Both the position numbers and the translations under genes were made by a program. 64,000 nt of DNA, from the NCBI RefSeq assembly GCF_000423445.1, contig NZ_KE384019.1, positions 273,297 through 337,296 on the forward strand. Reading direction: 5' to 3'. The DNA is from Acidipropionibacterium thoenii DSM 20276 (GTDB lineage Bacteria; Actinomycetota; Actinomycetes; Propionibacteriales; Propionibacteriaceae). The notes under the pieces are model-generated. The model had not been told where the DNA came from. It searched no databases and saw only the letters and a list, made by a program, of their open reading frames with translations. Below are positions 1 to 10,228 of this stretch, piece by piece (the first letter of the stretch is position 1; every line of letters begins with the position of its first letter).

Positions 1-1
1 G

Positions 2-1429
<1,428 letters not shown>

Positions 1430-1454
1430 GAGCGGCTACTGGCCGGTATCGGGA

Positions 1455-2057
1455 TCAGCCCAGGTGCCGAGTGACCCTGTCCTGCAGTCGCAGCTTCGCC
1501 GCCGGCCACTCGGTGGACAGCATCGAGTACACCACGGCGTCATCCAGGATGCCGTTGGCATGGCGCACATAGGCCCGCATCACCGCGTCCCGTTTGAACC
1601 CGAGCCGCTCGATAGCCGCTCGCGACTGCTGATTGGTCCACTTGGTGCGCAACTCGACGCGCACGCAGCCCAGCTGCTCGAAGGCATGCTCGATGAGCAG
1701 CAGCTTGGAGTCGGGGTTGCTGCCCGAGCCCTGGCAGGAGGCCCGGGTCCAGGTGTAGCCGATCGAGAGCCGGGGCACCTCGGGCACCAGGTCGTAGTAG
1801 GTGGTGACGCCGATCGGCAGCTCGTCGGCCAGCCGGATGCAGGCGAAGGGGACCATGGTGCCGGCGTCGCGGGCGTCCAGTTTTCCGGCGATGTCGTCGG
1901 CCATCTGCTCGGGGGCCGGGGTGGAGGTCCACCACAGCCGGTGGCCGAGGTCGCCATCCCTGGTGGCCTCGATCAGGCCGTCCAGGTGGTCCCTCGACAG
2001 TGGTTCCAGCCGCACGATCCGGCCGGTCAGGGTCAGTTCGGGATCGATCCACGCCAT
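1455..2057 (-). CDS. GNAT family N-acetyltransferase, RimJ/RimL-like
   Basis: Predicted cytosolic acetyl-CoA-dependent N-acetyltransferase of 200 residues, substrate unknown. It opens with LTGRIVRLEPLSRDHLDGL, the usual first strand of the RimJ/RimL (Acetyltransf_3) group. It ends with the typical NQQSRAAIERLGFKRD segment, in which a new strand packs against the CoA site. The ATG at 2057 has an AGGAGA ribosome binding site 9-10 bases upstream. The usual Q/RxxGxG/A acetyl-CoA loop appears as CQGSGSNPDSK, so the pantetheine-binding turn is altered but recognisable. It is transcribed away from the Eis-like gene's stop, with a 60-bp gap, so the two may be cotranscribed. Confidence 0.85.
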   Translation of the reverse strand: MAWIDPELTLTGRIVRLEPLSRDHLDGLIEATRDGDLGHRLWWTSTPAPEQMADDIAGKLDARDAGTMVPFACIRLADELPIGVTTYYDLVPEVPRLSIGYTWTRASCQGSGSNPDSKLLLIEHAFEQLGCVRVELRTKWTNQQSRAAIERLGFKRDAVMRAYVRHANGILDDAVVYSMLSTEWPAAKLRLQDRVTRHLG

Positions 2058-2117
2058 GGCCTGTCTCCTTCTGGTCGCCGCCGCAGCCCTGTGCCGGGCT
2101 GGTCGGGTGTCAGTCTG

Positions 2118-3446
2118 TCAGAACTCGGTGACGCTGTAGGGCAGGTCATCGGTGGCGAACAGCCTGCCGATCGCCTGGACCTGCTCGGGGGTGCCGCGAA
2201 GATGCCCGGCCCCGGCCAGGGAGTGGGCCCGCACGCCGCCGAAGTACAGCGACCCCAGCGCCGCGATGCCGATCACCGCGGCATCGGGGTGATCACCATC
2301 GAGCCGTGTCACCTCGGCCGGTCGGTCCGGATCGGAGACCTCGATCCGGTAGTAACCGGTGCACCACTCCAACGGGTCGATGACGTGCAGCAGCACCGAA
2401 CCGCGGTGGTCCCAGCCGCGCACCTGCAGGGCCCGCACGACGTCGAGAATGCGAACCCAGGTGAGGTCTCCGCGGCCGGTGAGGCGGACCACCCGAGGGT
2501 CGCGGACAGCCCACGGCAGCGGGGTGCCGGGGTTGACCTTGGAGGCGGTGATCGTTGTCACCAGGTCGATGGAGGCCAGGAACTCCCACAACCCCAGCTC
2601 GGCGTCGGCGGTGACCGCCACGAGGTCACTGACCGTCATCGCCGTCCCGAAGTCCTCCGGCACCCGGTAGGAGACGACGCCGTCGGGACGGCCCTGCGGG
2701 TCGCGGTGAACCGCCGAGCGGAGCCTGCGGTCGGGTTCCTGCTTGTCATAGGACCAGCGCCCGGAGGCGAAGTCGACCCACCAGTCGAGGCGGCCGTGTG
2801 AGCCCCGTCGCACGGCGTGGAACTGCTTGAACACCTCCAGTCGGAGGTCGTCGATGTCGCCGGGCATCACCATCTCCACCGACCCCTCGGGCCGGTGCGA
2901 GAGCACGAAGCGCTCGTCGCTGGTCACCTCGATGTGCTGGTTCTGGGTGGACACGCCGAATCCGAAACGCCCGTAGATGGCCCCCTCGGTCGCCGTCAGC
3001 GCCGCCATCGACAGCCCCTGGTCGATCGCCACCTCGAGATCGTGAGTGATCAGGGCGCGCAGGATCCCGCGCCGCCGGTGGGTCGGTCGCACGGTGACAT
3101 CGGTGATGAAGTCGGCCGGCTCCAGGTGGGCGTGGCCGGTGTTGATGGTCTGGTCGTAGCTGGCCAGAGTGGCCACCGGAAGGCCCGGCAGACCGGCCTC
3201 GCCGGTCGGCCCGGAGGCCGCCGCCCGGTCAGCTTCGCCGGGCTCGGCATGCACCGCCCACAGACGCTCCCCCCGGACGTGGTGGGCGTAGTGGGAGAGA
3301 AAGTCGGAATCCGGCCAGGGCAGATGGAAACCCAGATTCACCGCCCGGCACTCGGCGGCGAGTTCCTTCGAGAGGGTGCCGTCGGCGACCACCCTGGTGA
3401 GACGATAGGGATCGGGCAGTTCGCTGTCCTGATGAATTTCGGCCAT
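2118..3446 (-). CDS. Eis-like GNAT N-acetyltransferase
   Basis: Two GNAT domains plus a C-terminal sterol-carrier-like domain, the architecture of the mycobacterial Eis family, which acetylates aminoglycosides and protein lysines. The N-terminal GNAT core is seen at FITDVTVRPTHRRRGILRAL, with the V-x-R-x-x-RRRG acetyl-CoA signature. The C-terminal domain holds DAAVIGIAALGSLYFGG. The protein ends in Phe (SVTEF); in Eis the C-terminal Phe carboxylate is the catalytic base, so the complete C-terminus fits an active enzyme. I chose the ATG at 3446 because a TAGCAT -10 element lies exactly 7 bases upstream on the same strand (leaderless). Upstream in-frame starts at 3464 and 3512 lack support. The natural substrate cannot be told. 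Confidence 0.85.
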   Translation of the reverse strand: MAEIHQDSELPDPYRLTRVVADGTLSKELAAECRAVNLGFHLPWPDSDFLSHYAHHVRGERLWAVHAEPGEADRAAASGPTGEAGLPGLPVATLASYDQTINTGHAHLEPADFITDVTVRPTHRRRGILRALITHDLEVAIDQGLSMAALTATEGAIYGRFGFGVSTQNQHIEVTSDERFVLSHRPEGSVEMVMPGDIDDLRLEVFKQFHAVRRGSHGRLDWWVDFASGRWSYDKQEPDRRLRSAVHRDPQGRPDGVVSYRVPEDFGTAMTVSDLVAVTADAELGLWEFLASIDLVTTITASKVNPGTPLPWAVRDPRVVRLTGRGDLTWVRILDVVRALQVRGWDHRGSVLLHVIDPLEWCTGYYRIEVSDPDRPAEVTRLDGDHPDAAVIGIAALGSLYFGGVRAHSLAGAGHLRGTPEQVQAIGRLFATDDLPYSVTEF

Positions 3447-3658
3447 GGTTTCGATGCTATCCATCCGTGGGGTGGTGGCGTCGGGGTCGGCTCCGGGGGC
3501 TGCTACGATCACCCCGGCCGGCCCCGGAGCGGACCGGGAGACGGCGGGAACCGATCAGGAGCCGGCGATCACCGTTCGGGAACCAGCAGCTGAGTGCACC
3601 AGTGAGCGGGCTGGGGCCCGCGCTGCAAACCTCTCCACCGCGGTGAAATGATGGGCCC

Positions 3659-4132
3659 ATGACCTTCAGACCCACTCGCGTCCACATTGCCACCGACCAT
3701 GCCGCCTTCGAGCTCAAGGAGTACCTGGTCGGTCAACTTGAGCAGGCCGGCTACCAGGTCGTCGACCACGGGGCCGACTCCTACCAGGCCGAGGACGACT
3801 ACCCGCAGTACTGCATCCCGTGCGGGGTGGCGGTGTCGGCCGAGCCCGGATCCCTGGGGATCGTGTGCGGTGGCTCGGGAAACGGCGAGCAGATCGCCGC
3901 CAACAAGGTGCACGGCATCAGGGCTGCGCTGGTCTACAACGCTGAGACCGCGAAGCTGGCCCGACAGCACAACGACGCCAACATCATCTCCCTGGGGGGC
4001 AGGATGCAGGCAGACTCCGAGGCCTGGGAATGGGTGAAGGTCTTCCTCACCACCGAGTTCTCAGGGGTGGAGCGCCATCAGCGTCGGATCGACCAGCTGG
4101 CCGAGTGGGAGAGGACCGGCAGGCTGGTCTGA
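3659..4132 (+). CDS. rpiB: Ribose-5-phosphate isomerase B (RpiB/LacAB family)
   Basis: Interconverts ribose 5-phosphate and ribulose 5-phosphate in the non-oxidative pentose phosphate pathway. It has 157 residues, normal for the family. The N-terminus HIATDHAAFELK carries the conserved Asp-His pair. The phosphate and anion-binding loop is IVCGGSGNGEQIAANKV, the GGSGNGEQ form found in actinobacterial RpiB, with the catalytic Cys just before the Gly-rich loop. The C-terminal HQRRIDQLAEWE is the conserved helix. It starts at ATG 3659, divergent from the Eis-like gene. The oxidative-branch genes zwf, opcA and pgl lie about 26 kb downstream. Confidence 0.93.
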   Translation: MTFRPTRVHIATDHAAFELKEYLVGQLEQAGYQVVDHGADSYQAEDDYPQYCIPCGVAVSAEPGSLGIVCGGSGNGEQIAANKVHGIRAALVYNAETAKLARQHNDANIISLGGRMQADSEAWEWVKVFLTTEFSGVERHQRRIDQLAEWERTGRLV

Positions 4133-4153
4133 GATCCCTGGACGGTGATGGCC

Positions 4154-4387
4154 TCAGAGCTGTGAGCGGGGGCCTGCGCCACGGGCGCGTCGCTCCAGGT
4201 CCGCCAGGATCAGTGGCCATTCCTGGCCCGACGGGGGCATCGGTACGGTGGCCGTCGGCCCGCTACGGTGGCCCCGCTCGGTCAGCTCCTCGTGATCGGC
4301 CAGCTCACGGGCGCGAAGGGCTCGCATCCGATCGACCACCGGGCCGTTGCGTCTGCCCCTCGGGGGGTTCTGGTTGGTCCTGCTCAC
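4154..4387 (-). CDS. Small basic hypothetical protein (77 aa)
   Basis: Unrecognised. A GTG-started frame lies antisense in the gap between rpiB and the DNA glycosylase gene, and its codons show the strong G/C wobble bias of real genes here. The product is hydrophilic and Arg-rich (NPPRGRRNGPVV, RMRALRARELADHEELTERG) with no membrane segment. A GGGG run lies only about 3 bases before the GTG, so the start is uncertain; an internal ATG gives a shorter form. Without this gene the stretch 4133-4449 would be empty apart from the glycosylase leader. I infer a small conserved actinobacterial protein, but the call rests only on codon pattern. Confidence 0.45.
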   Translation of the reverse strand: MSRTNQNPPRGRRNGPVVDRMRALRARELADHEELTERGHRSGPTATVPMPPSGQEWPLILADLERRARGAGPRSQL

Positions 4388-4449
4388 CGCCCCATTTCAT
4401 CACCGCCGGGTGCTTCGCACGTCATTCGCGCCACATCAGGGAGGATCAG

Positions 4450-5265
4450 TTGCCCGAGGGGCACGTCATCCATCGTCTCGCCCTCGCCCTGGAGCAGGCC
4501 TTCGCCGGTCGGGTGGTGCGGGTCAGCTCTCCCCAGGGCCGGTTCGCCGCCGAGGCCGCACATCTGGACCGCAGTCGGCTGCGCACGGCGCAGGCCCTGG
4601 GCAAGCACCTGCTGCTCGACTTCGATGTGGCCGGCGACCACCTGGTGCACATTCACCTGGGACTGATCGGGAAACTGTCGATCGCCCCCATTGCGCCGGT
4701 GCACGGCCAGGTGAGGTTACGTCTGGACGACGGCATCCAGGCCGCGGATCTCCGCGGGCCGCAGTGGTGCCGGTTGATCAGCGACAGCCAGTGGGATGCC
4801 GTTCGCGCCGGGGCCGGTGCCGACCCGATCCGCGCGGATGCCGATCCGCAACAGGCCTGGCACGCGGTGCACCGCAGTCGGCGGCCGATCGGCGTCCTGC
4901 TGATGGATCAGTCCATCACCGCCGGGGTGGGCAATATCTACCGGGCCGAGGTGCTGTTCCGGCAACGGATCGACCCGATGACACCGGGGGACCGGATCAG
5001 CCACCGCAGCTGGCAGGCGATCTGGGATGACTTGGTGCGCCTGATGCGCCTGGGGGTGGTCGCCGGGCGGATCGACACCGTGGCACCCGAGCACACTCCT
5101 GAGGCGATGGGTCGCCCGCCGCGGGTGGACCGCCATGGCGGGGAGGTCTACGTCTACCGACGGGAGGGTCGACCCTGCCTGGTCTGCGGCACCCCGATCC
5201 ATCGCTCGGACCTTGCCGGACGCCACCTGTTCTGGTGTCCGCGCTGTCAGCGGAGGCACCGATGA
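4450..5265 (+). CDS. nei: Fpg/Nei family DNA glycosylase-AP lyase (Nei-type)
   Basis: Base-excision repair enzyme that removes oxidised bases and cuts the abasic site. The start is TTG 4450, giving MPEGH; family members need Pro2 (Schiff-base nucleophile) and Glu3 immediately after fMet, which fixes this start despite a much longer open frame. A GGGAGG ribosome binding site precedes it. PEGH rather than PELP marks the Nei side of the family. The helix-two-turn-helix is around QSITAGVGNIYRAEVLF, and the C-terminal zinc finger is CLVCGTP to CPRCQRR with four Cys. It has 271 residues. The stop overlaps the next ATG (ATGA), so the downstream unknown gene is translationally coupled. Confidence 0.92.
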   Translation: MPEGHVIHRLALALEQAFAGRVVRVSSPQGRFAAEAAHLDRSRLRTAQALGKHLLLDFDVAGDHLVHIHLGLIGKLSIAPIAPVHGQVRLRLDDGIQAADLRGPQWCRLISDSQWDAVRAGAGADPIRADADPQQAWHAVHRSRRPIGVLLMDQSITAGVGNIYRAEVLFRQRIDPMTPGDRISHRSWQAIWDDLVRLMRLGVVAGRIDTVAPEHTPEAMGRPPRVDRHGGEVYVYRREGRPCLVCGTPIHRSDLAGRHLFWCPRCQRRHR

Positions 5266-6791
5266 ACATGCCATCGGGAGAGCGGAACGGTTGGTCGGCC
5301 CAGCCCGGCTCCTCAGACCCGTCGCAGCCGCAGATCTGGAACGGCTGGAACCTGGAACTTGCCAGCACCTCGGATGGCTGGCCCAGGGTGGCGGGCGACA
5401 GCCCGGCCGGTGCCGTACTCATCGACGCCCCCAGCCCCTGGCAGGTCTCGCAGGCCGAGCTGGTGGGGGCCGAGATCCAGGTGACCGCCGACCATCCCAG
5501 CGGCGCGGTGATGAGGATCCGGCAGAGCCTCGACGAGAGCTGGGACGTCAGGATCAGTGCCAGCCTGCCGGTTGGTGCGGCTGAGTCCTCCCACGTGGTG
5601 GAGCTCCCGGCACCGCGTTGGCGCTTCGCCCCCGACTCCCCGGTCCAGGTATGGGCCGCCGGTGCCGACGGCCTCATCCTCACCGACCGGGATCGCCGGA
5701 CCGGATCCGATCGCCGGATCCTGTGGCGCCAGATCTGCGGGGACTGCTGGCTGGACGGGCACGCGGTCCGGCCGCTGGGGCTCAGCCTCGAGCTGCACCC
5801 GGGCGAGACCGTCACCAGCATGTGGCGTGGCATGGTGGTGCACTCGGTGGCCCAGGCAGCCGCGATGCTGCCCTGCTGGCTCCCCGACGAACTGCTGGTC
5901 GATCCGCGGATCGACCAGGCGATCTGGCTGGACACTCCCGACGCCGGACTGCTGTTCGACGGCGAACCCACTGACCAGCAGCTGTTCCCCGTGGTCGATG
6001 ACCCGGTGCTCCATGAGGTGCAGGTACGTCAGGCTCGCGGCACGACCCGGCTGATGGTCGGCTGGGCCTCGATGGCCCGCGATCATGCCTGGCACCGCGC
6101 CGAGCAGATCCTGGCCGGCGCCGACCCGCGCCGGCTCACTGGCGCGCAGGCCTGGATCCTGCTGCAGGGCACGCCGGTCGGTGGAGCCCGCGTCGATCAG
6201 GTCGCCGGTCTGGTCGCGGAGTCCCTGGAGAATCTGCTGGCCCGCCCCGGAGCCGATTTCTTCACGGTTGTCAGCGCCATCGCGCTGGCCGGCCAGCTGG
6301 CGGACGCCGACATCTGGGAATCGGCGGTCGAGGCCCTCGGCGAGCTCTCCGCGCAGGACAACGGGACTCTCATCGCCCATGCCCTGGCCCGCTCGCGTGC
6401 CGGCCTGCACGACTGGCGGGTCCCCGATCCGGGGGCTCTGACGGCCAGCTGCGATCCGCTGGTGAGAGCCGAACGCGCCATTCTGCTGGGCCCGGCGAGC
6501 GGTCCGCCGGAGGACCCGGCGGCCGGCCCGGATGCTGATGCCCAGGCGGCACTGTGGTGGCTGGGGTCGGCGTTGCCGGCCCCGGGACCGCGTTCTCTGG
6601 TGGACGGCGACGGTCCGGTGCCGCCACACAGATCGGCCTGGGCGGTGGCGATCACCTCGTTGTGGCCCAGTTGGTGGCCGGTCGTGACCGGCTGGGGTGC
6701 CGACGTCACCCGGTTGCGTCAGCGGGCGACCCGCAGACTGTTGCTGGATCCGCAGCTCGGCGATGAGGAGCTCGCCCTGCTGCTGTGGTGA
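5262..6791 (+). CDS. Uncharacterised 509-residue protein coupled to nei
   Basis: I do not recognise a family. The ATG at 5262 overlaps the glycosylase stop by 4 bases and has GGAGG upstream. There is no signal peptide and no clear membrane segment. The N-terminal half (about residues 20-240) is rich in beta-type sequence with many Trp and alternating hydrophobics (WNGWNLELAS, WDVRISASLP, WRFAPDSPVQVWAAG). It contains repeated Asp-Gly and Pro-Gly turns, suggesting a beta-sandwich or jelly-roll. The C-terminal half is helical and Ala/Leu-rich (AWILLQGTPVGGARVDQVAGLVAES), like a helical repeat. Coupling to a DNA repair enzyme is suggestive only. A strong hairpin follows the stop. Confidence 0.8.
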   Translation: MNMPSGERNGWSAQPGSSDPSQPQIWNGWNLELASTSDGWPRVAGDSPAGAVLIDAPSPWQVSQAELVGAEIQVTADHPSGAVMRIRQSLDESWDVRISASLPVGAAESSHVVELPAPRWRFAPDSPVQVWAAGADGLILTDRDRRTGSDRRILWRQICGDCWLDGHAVRPLGLSLELHPGETVTSMWRGMVVHSVAQAAAMLPCWLPDELLVDPRIDQAIWLDTPDAGLLFDGEPTDQQLFPVVDDPVLHEVQVRQARGTTRLMVGWASMARDHAWHRAEQILAGADPRRLTGAQAWILLQGTPVGGARVDQVAGLVAESLENLLARPGADFFTVVSAIALAGQLADADIWESAVEALGELSAQDNGTLIAHALARSRAGLHDWRVPDPGALTASCDPLVRAERAILLGPASGPPEDPAAGPDADAQAALWWLGSALPAPGPRSLVDGDGPVPPHRSAWAVAITSLWPSWWPVVTGWGADVTRLRQRATRRLLLDPQLGDEELALLLW

Positions 6792-6793
6792 GC

Positions 6794-6821
6794 CTCGGCG
6801 GGCTGCGCGCCGCCCGCCGAG
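6794..6821 (+). terminator. Hairpin terminator after the nei-unknown gene pair
   Basis: A perfect 10-bp stem (CTCGGCGGGC paired with GCCCGCCGAG) with an 8-base loop begins 2 bases after the stop codon at 6791. No T-run follows, as is common in GC-rich actinobacteria. It separates the upstream pair from lysX, whose start is about 100 bp downstream. Confidence 0.7.
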
Positions 6822-6925
6822 CTCAGCCGTGGGGGCCCGGCCGGTGTCGCGCCCGACAGCGCCGATCTGTGGACGGCTCCTGCGAGTCCGTGCTGGCAGC
6901 GGGCCACAGGTGGCACAGTTAATGC

Positions 6926-9900
6926 GTGACGATCGCAGAAACCGCTAACCGGCGCGCAGCTGCCAGCATCATCCCCAAGCTGATGCTGACGGCAGCCGCA
7001 CTGATCATCGTGAGATCACTGTTCTCCCAAACCTGGTGGGTGCAGGCGCTCAACTCGATCTTCTCGGTACTGGTCTTCCCGACCGACGTCGGAGGCTGGG
7101 GGATGGCGGTCCTGCTGGTGATCCTGGCGTACTCGCTGAGCCGCCGGAAGCGGACCGCCTGGCTGGTCAGCGTGGTGATGTTCGGGCTGATGTGGCTGTT
7201 CGCGGTCTTCCTCTTCGGGGTGCTGATCTTCCAGGTGGTCCAGGCAGACCCGACCGACCCCTTCGAGGACCTGTCGATAGCCTCCTACCTGTTCAACGTG
7301 GTGAGCATCGGCTGGATCCTGTGGGTGCTGATCACCCGGCGTCACCAGTTCAACGCCCGGACCGGACGGGCCAACCGCCGCTGGGCGATCGCGGTGCTGA
7401 TCGGCGGGCTGGCGGCCAGCTTCCTGATCGGCTGGCTGCTGGTGTGGGTCACCGGGGGGACCGGCCGGCCGCGCAGCAGGCTGTGGCATCTGCTGGCACG
7501 GATGGCCGAGGGCAACCGCGCCGACATCGCCGTCGAGGCCCCGGCATGGGTCGGCGATATCGTCGGGCTGCTGATCGCCGCCACCCTGGTGGCGGCACTG
7601 ATCGTGCTGCTGCGTTCCCAGCGGGCGGCCGCGGTGATGACTCTGGACGAGGAGCTGGCGCTGCGGCGACTGCTGGATGCCAATCCGGCCGACTCGCTGG
7701 GGTACTTCGCACTGCGTCGCGACAAGTCGGCGGTCTTCTCGGCCAACGGCGGCGCTGCGGTGGCCTACCGGACTGTCACCGGGGTGATGCTGGCCGCCGG
7801 CGACCCGATCGGTCCGTCGGCGCAGTGGCCGGGGGCCATCGAGGCCTTCCTGGCCACCGCCCACACCTACGGCTGGTCGCCGGCGGTGCTGGGAGCATCG
7901 GAGGCCGGCGCCACTGCTTGGCAGCGCGCCGGGCTCAAGCAGTTGCGGATCGGTGACGAGGCCATCATCTCGCCCGCCACCTTCGATCTGGAGGCCCGGG
8001 AGATGCGCCCGGTGCGGGCCACCGTGGACCGGCTGCGCAAGGCAGGGTACACGGTGCGGGTCCGCCGTCATGAGGACATCGACGAGGCCGAGCTCGGTGA
8101 GCTCATCGGGCTCGCCGACCGGTGGCGGATGGATGGCGACGAGCGCGGCTTCTCGATGGCGCTGTCGCGACTGGGAGACGCCTTGGACGGCCGCTGCGTG
8201 ATGGTCGAGGCGCGATATCCGGCTGATGCCGGCACCGCCGCTCTGCTGTCCTTCGTGCCCTGGGGTCCGGACGGGCTGTCGCTGGATGTGATGAGGCGTG
8301 ATCCGCGAGCCGACAACGGGGTCACCGAGTTGATGGTGGCCGGGCTGATGTCGGCCGGCCGGGAGATGGGGCTGCGTCGGGTCTCGATGAACTTCGCGGT
8401 CTTCCGCGAGGCCATCGAGGAGGGCTCACGGGTCGGTGCGACCGCCCTGCAGAGGCTCAACCGCCGGCTCATCTCGGCCGCCTCGAGATGGTTCCAGATC
8501 GAGCAGCTGTACCGCTCCAATGTCAAGTACTCCCCTCAGTGGCAGGCCCGCTATCTGGGCTATGCCGAGCCTGCCGACCTGGCGCAGGTGGGGCTGGCGA
8601 TGGGGCAGGCCGAGGGGCAGCTCGACCTGCCGCGGTGGCTGAGCCCGCTGCCCGAGATCCACCAACCGATCTACCGGGCCGACTCGAGTCCCGAGATCGC
8701 CGCTTTCCTCTCCGAGCAGTCCAAGCCTGCGGCATTGCCGGCCAGGCCGGTGCCGGAGCAGGTGCGAGCAAGAATGGCCACCCGCGAGCGGATCCTGGCC
8801 GAGGGCGGCCAGCCCTATCCTCCCGATATCCATCCCGACCATCGCCCGGGTGAGCTCGCGGCGCTGCCCGATGGCACCCCGGTCTCGATCGTCGGGCGGG
8901 TGCTGGCGGTGCGCGACCACGGCGGGGTGATCTTCGCCGACCTGGCGGACTGGTCGGGGGAGGTCCAGGCGGTGCTCGAGGCCCGGAGCATCGGCGTGGA
9001 CGCCATGAGGCGGTTCGACCGAGAGATCTCACTGGGCGACCACCTGCTGGTCACCGGCCAGATGGGTGCCAGCCGAACCGGCACCCGGTCGGTGCTGGCC
9101 GACTCCTGGCGACTGGCGGCCAAGGCGCTGCGTCCGCTGGCGAACCGACGGACCGGGATGAACGATCCGGAGGCCAAGGTGCGCAGGCGCTATCTCGACC
9201 TGATCGTCAACGTCTCGGCCCGTGACCAGCTCCGGACCCGCTCGGAGGCCATCCGGGCGGTGCGCGAGACCCTGTTGGGTCACGACTACCTGGAGGTGGA
9301 GACCCCGATCCTGCAGACCATCCACGGCGGGGCCAATGCGCGGCCGTTCCGGACTCATATCAACGCCTACGATCTGGACCTGTACCTGCGGATCGCTCCC
9401 GAGCTGTATCTCAAACGGCTGATGGTGGGGGGTGCCGGGAGGGTCTTCGAGATCGGCCGGAACTTCCGAAATGAGGGTGCCGACGCCACGCACAATCCGG
9501 AGTTCACGATGCTGGAGGCCTACCAGGCCTTCGGCGACTACGTGCAGATGCGTCATCTCACCCAGGAGATGATTCTGGCAGCGGCGCGCCGGGCCATCGC
9601 AGGCACCGTTGTCCACGGCCGCGACTCCTCCGGGGTCGACCACGAGATGGATCTGGCCGAGCCCTGGCGGGTGATCACTGTCAACGAGGGCATATCGGCG
9701 GCGCTCGGGGAGGAGATCACCGCCGACACCTCCAAGGAGGAGCTGATCGGCCATGCCGAGAAATTGGGGCTCCCGGTCTCTCCCAGATGGCAACGCGGCG
9801 ACGTCGTCCTGCAGTTGCACGAGCACCTGTCCGAGAGCCGAACGGTGGAGCCGACCTTCTTCTGCGACTTCCCGACCGATGTCTCCCCGCTGACCCGTCA

Positions 9901-10228
9901 GCACCGCAAGGACCCGCGGTTGGCCGAGAAGTGGGACCTCATCGTGCTGGGCGATGAGGTGGCCACCGCCTACACCGAACTGGTCGATCCGGTGATCCAG
10001 CGGAAGAGATTCACCGCCCAGTCGTTGCGGGCGGCCGGTGGTGATCCGGAGGCGATGGAGTTGGATGAGGACTTCCTGCAGGCCCTCGAGTTCGCGATGC
10101 CGCCCTCGGGCGGAATGGGCATGGGACTGGACCGATTGGTGATGTTGCTGACCGACACCTCGATCCGCGAGACCATCACCTTCCCGCTGGTGCGCCCGAC
10201 CCGGACCGATGGGCCGAGCCTGAGGTGA
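6926..10228 (+). CDS. lysX: Bifunctional lysylphosphatidylglycerol synthetase / lysyl-tRNA synthetase LysX
   Basis: One 1100-residue protein charges tRNA-Lys and transfers lysine to phosphatidylglycerol, lowering membrane negative charge and giving resistance to cationic peptides (known for mycobacterial LysX). Residues 1-230 hold about six membrane segments. Residues 230-570 are the MprF-type transferase (DUF2156). After a linker come an OB-fold anticodon domain (VSIVGRVLAVRDHGGVIFADL) and a class II synthetase core with motif 1 (YLEVETPILQ), motif 2 (GRNFRNEGADATHNPEFTMLE) and motif 3 (GMGMGLDRLVMLLTD). All catalytic motifs are intact. The start is GTG 6926. The last four bases overlap the following hydrolase gene (GTGA), implying cotranscription. 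Confidence 0.95.
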   Translation: MTIAETANRRAAASIIPKLMLTAAALIIVRSLFSQTWWVQALNSIFSVLVFPTDVGGWGMAVLLVILAYSLSRRKRTAWLVSVVMFGLMWLFAVFLFGVLIFQVVQADPTDPFEDLSIASYLFNVVSIGWILWVLITRRHQFNARTGRANRRWAIAVLIGGLAASFLIGWLLVWVTGGTGRPRSRLWHLLARMAEGNRADIAVEAPAWVGDIVGLLIAATLVAALIVLLRSQRAAAVMTLDEELALRRLLDANPADSLGYFALRRDKSAVFSANGGAAVAYRTVTGVMLAAGDPIGPSAQWPGAIEAFLATAHTYGWSPAVLGASEAGATAWQRAGLKQLRIGDEAIISPATFDLEAREMRPVRATVDRLRKAGYTVRVRRHEDIDEAELGELIGLADRWRMDGDERGFSMALSRLGDALDGRCVMVEARYPADAGTAALLSFVPWGPDGLSLDVMRRDPRADNGVTELMVAGLMSAGREMGLRRVSMNFAVFREAIEEGSRVGATALQRLNRRLISAASRWFQIEQLYRSNVKYSPQWQARYLGYAEPADLAQVGLAMGQAEGQLDLPRWLSPLPEIHQPIYRADSSPEIAAFLSEQSKPAALPARPVPEQVRARMATRERILAEGGQPYPPDIHPDHRPGELAALPDGTPVSIVGRVLAVRDHGGVIFADLADWSGEVQAVLEARSIGVDAMRRFDREISLGDHLLVTGQMGASRTGTRSVLADSWRLAAKALRPLANRRTGMNDPEAKVRRRYLDLIVNVSARDQLRTRSEAIRAVRETLLGHDYLEVETPILQTIHGGANARPFRTHINAYDLDLYLRIAPELYLKRLMVGGAGRVFEIGRNFRNEGADATHNPEFTMLEAYQAFGDYVQMRHLTQEMILAAARRAIAGTVVHGRDSSGVDHEMDLAEPWRVITVNEGISAALGEEITADTSKEELIGHAEKLGLPVSPRWQRGDVVLQLHEHLSESRTVEPTFFCDFPTDVSPLTRQHRKDPRLAEKWDLIVLGDEVATAYTELVDPVIQRKRFTAQSLRAAGGDPEAMELDEDFLQALEFAMPPSGGMGMGLDRLVMLLTDTSIRETITFPLVRPTRTDGPSLR

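Noticed and set aside
4030-4449. N-terminal extension of the glycosylase frame
   Set aside because: The frame is open upstream, but catalysis in this family needs Pro-Glu directly after the start Met, so TTG 4450 is the only functional start.
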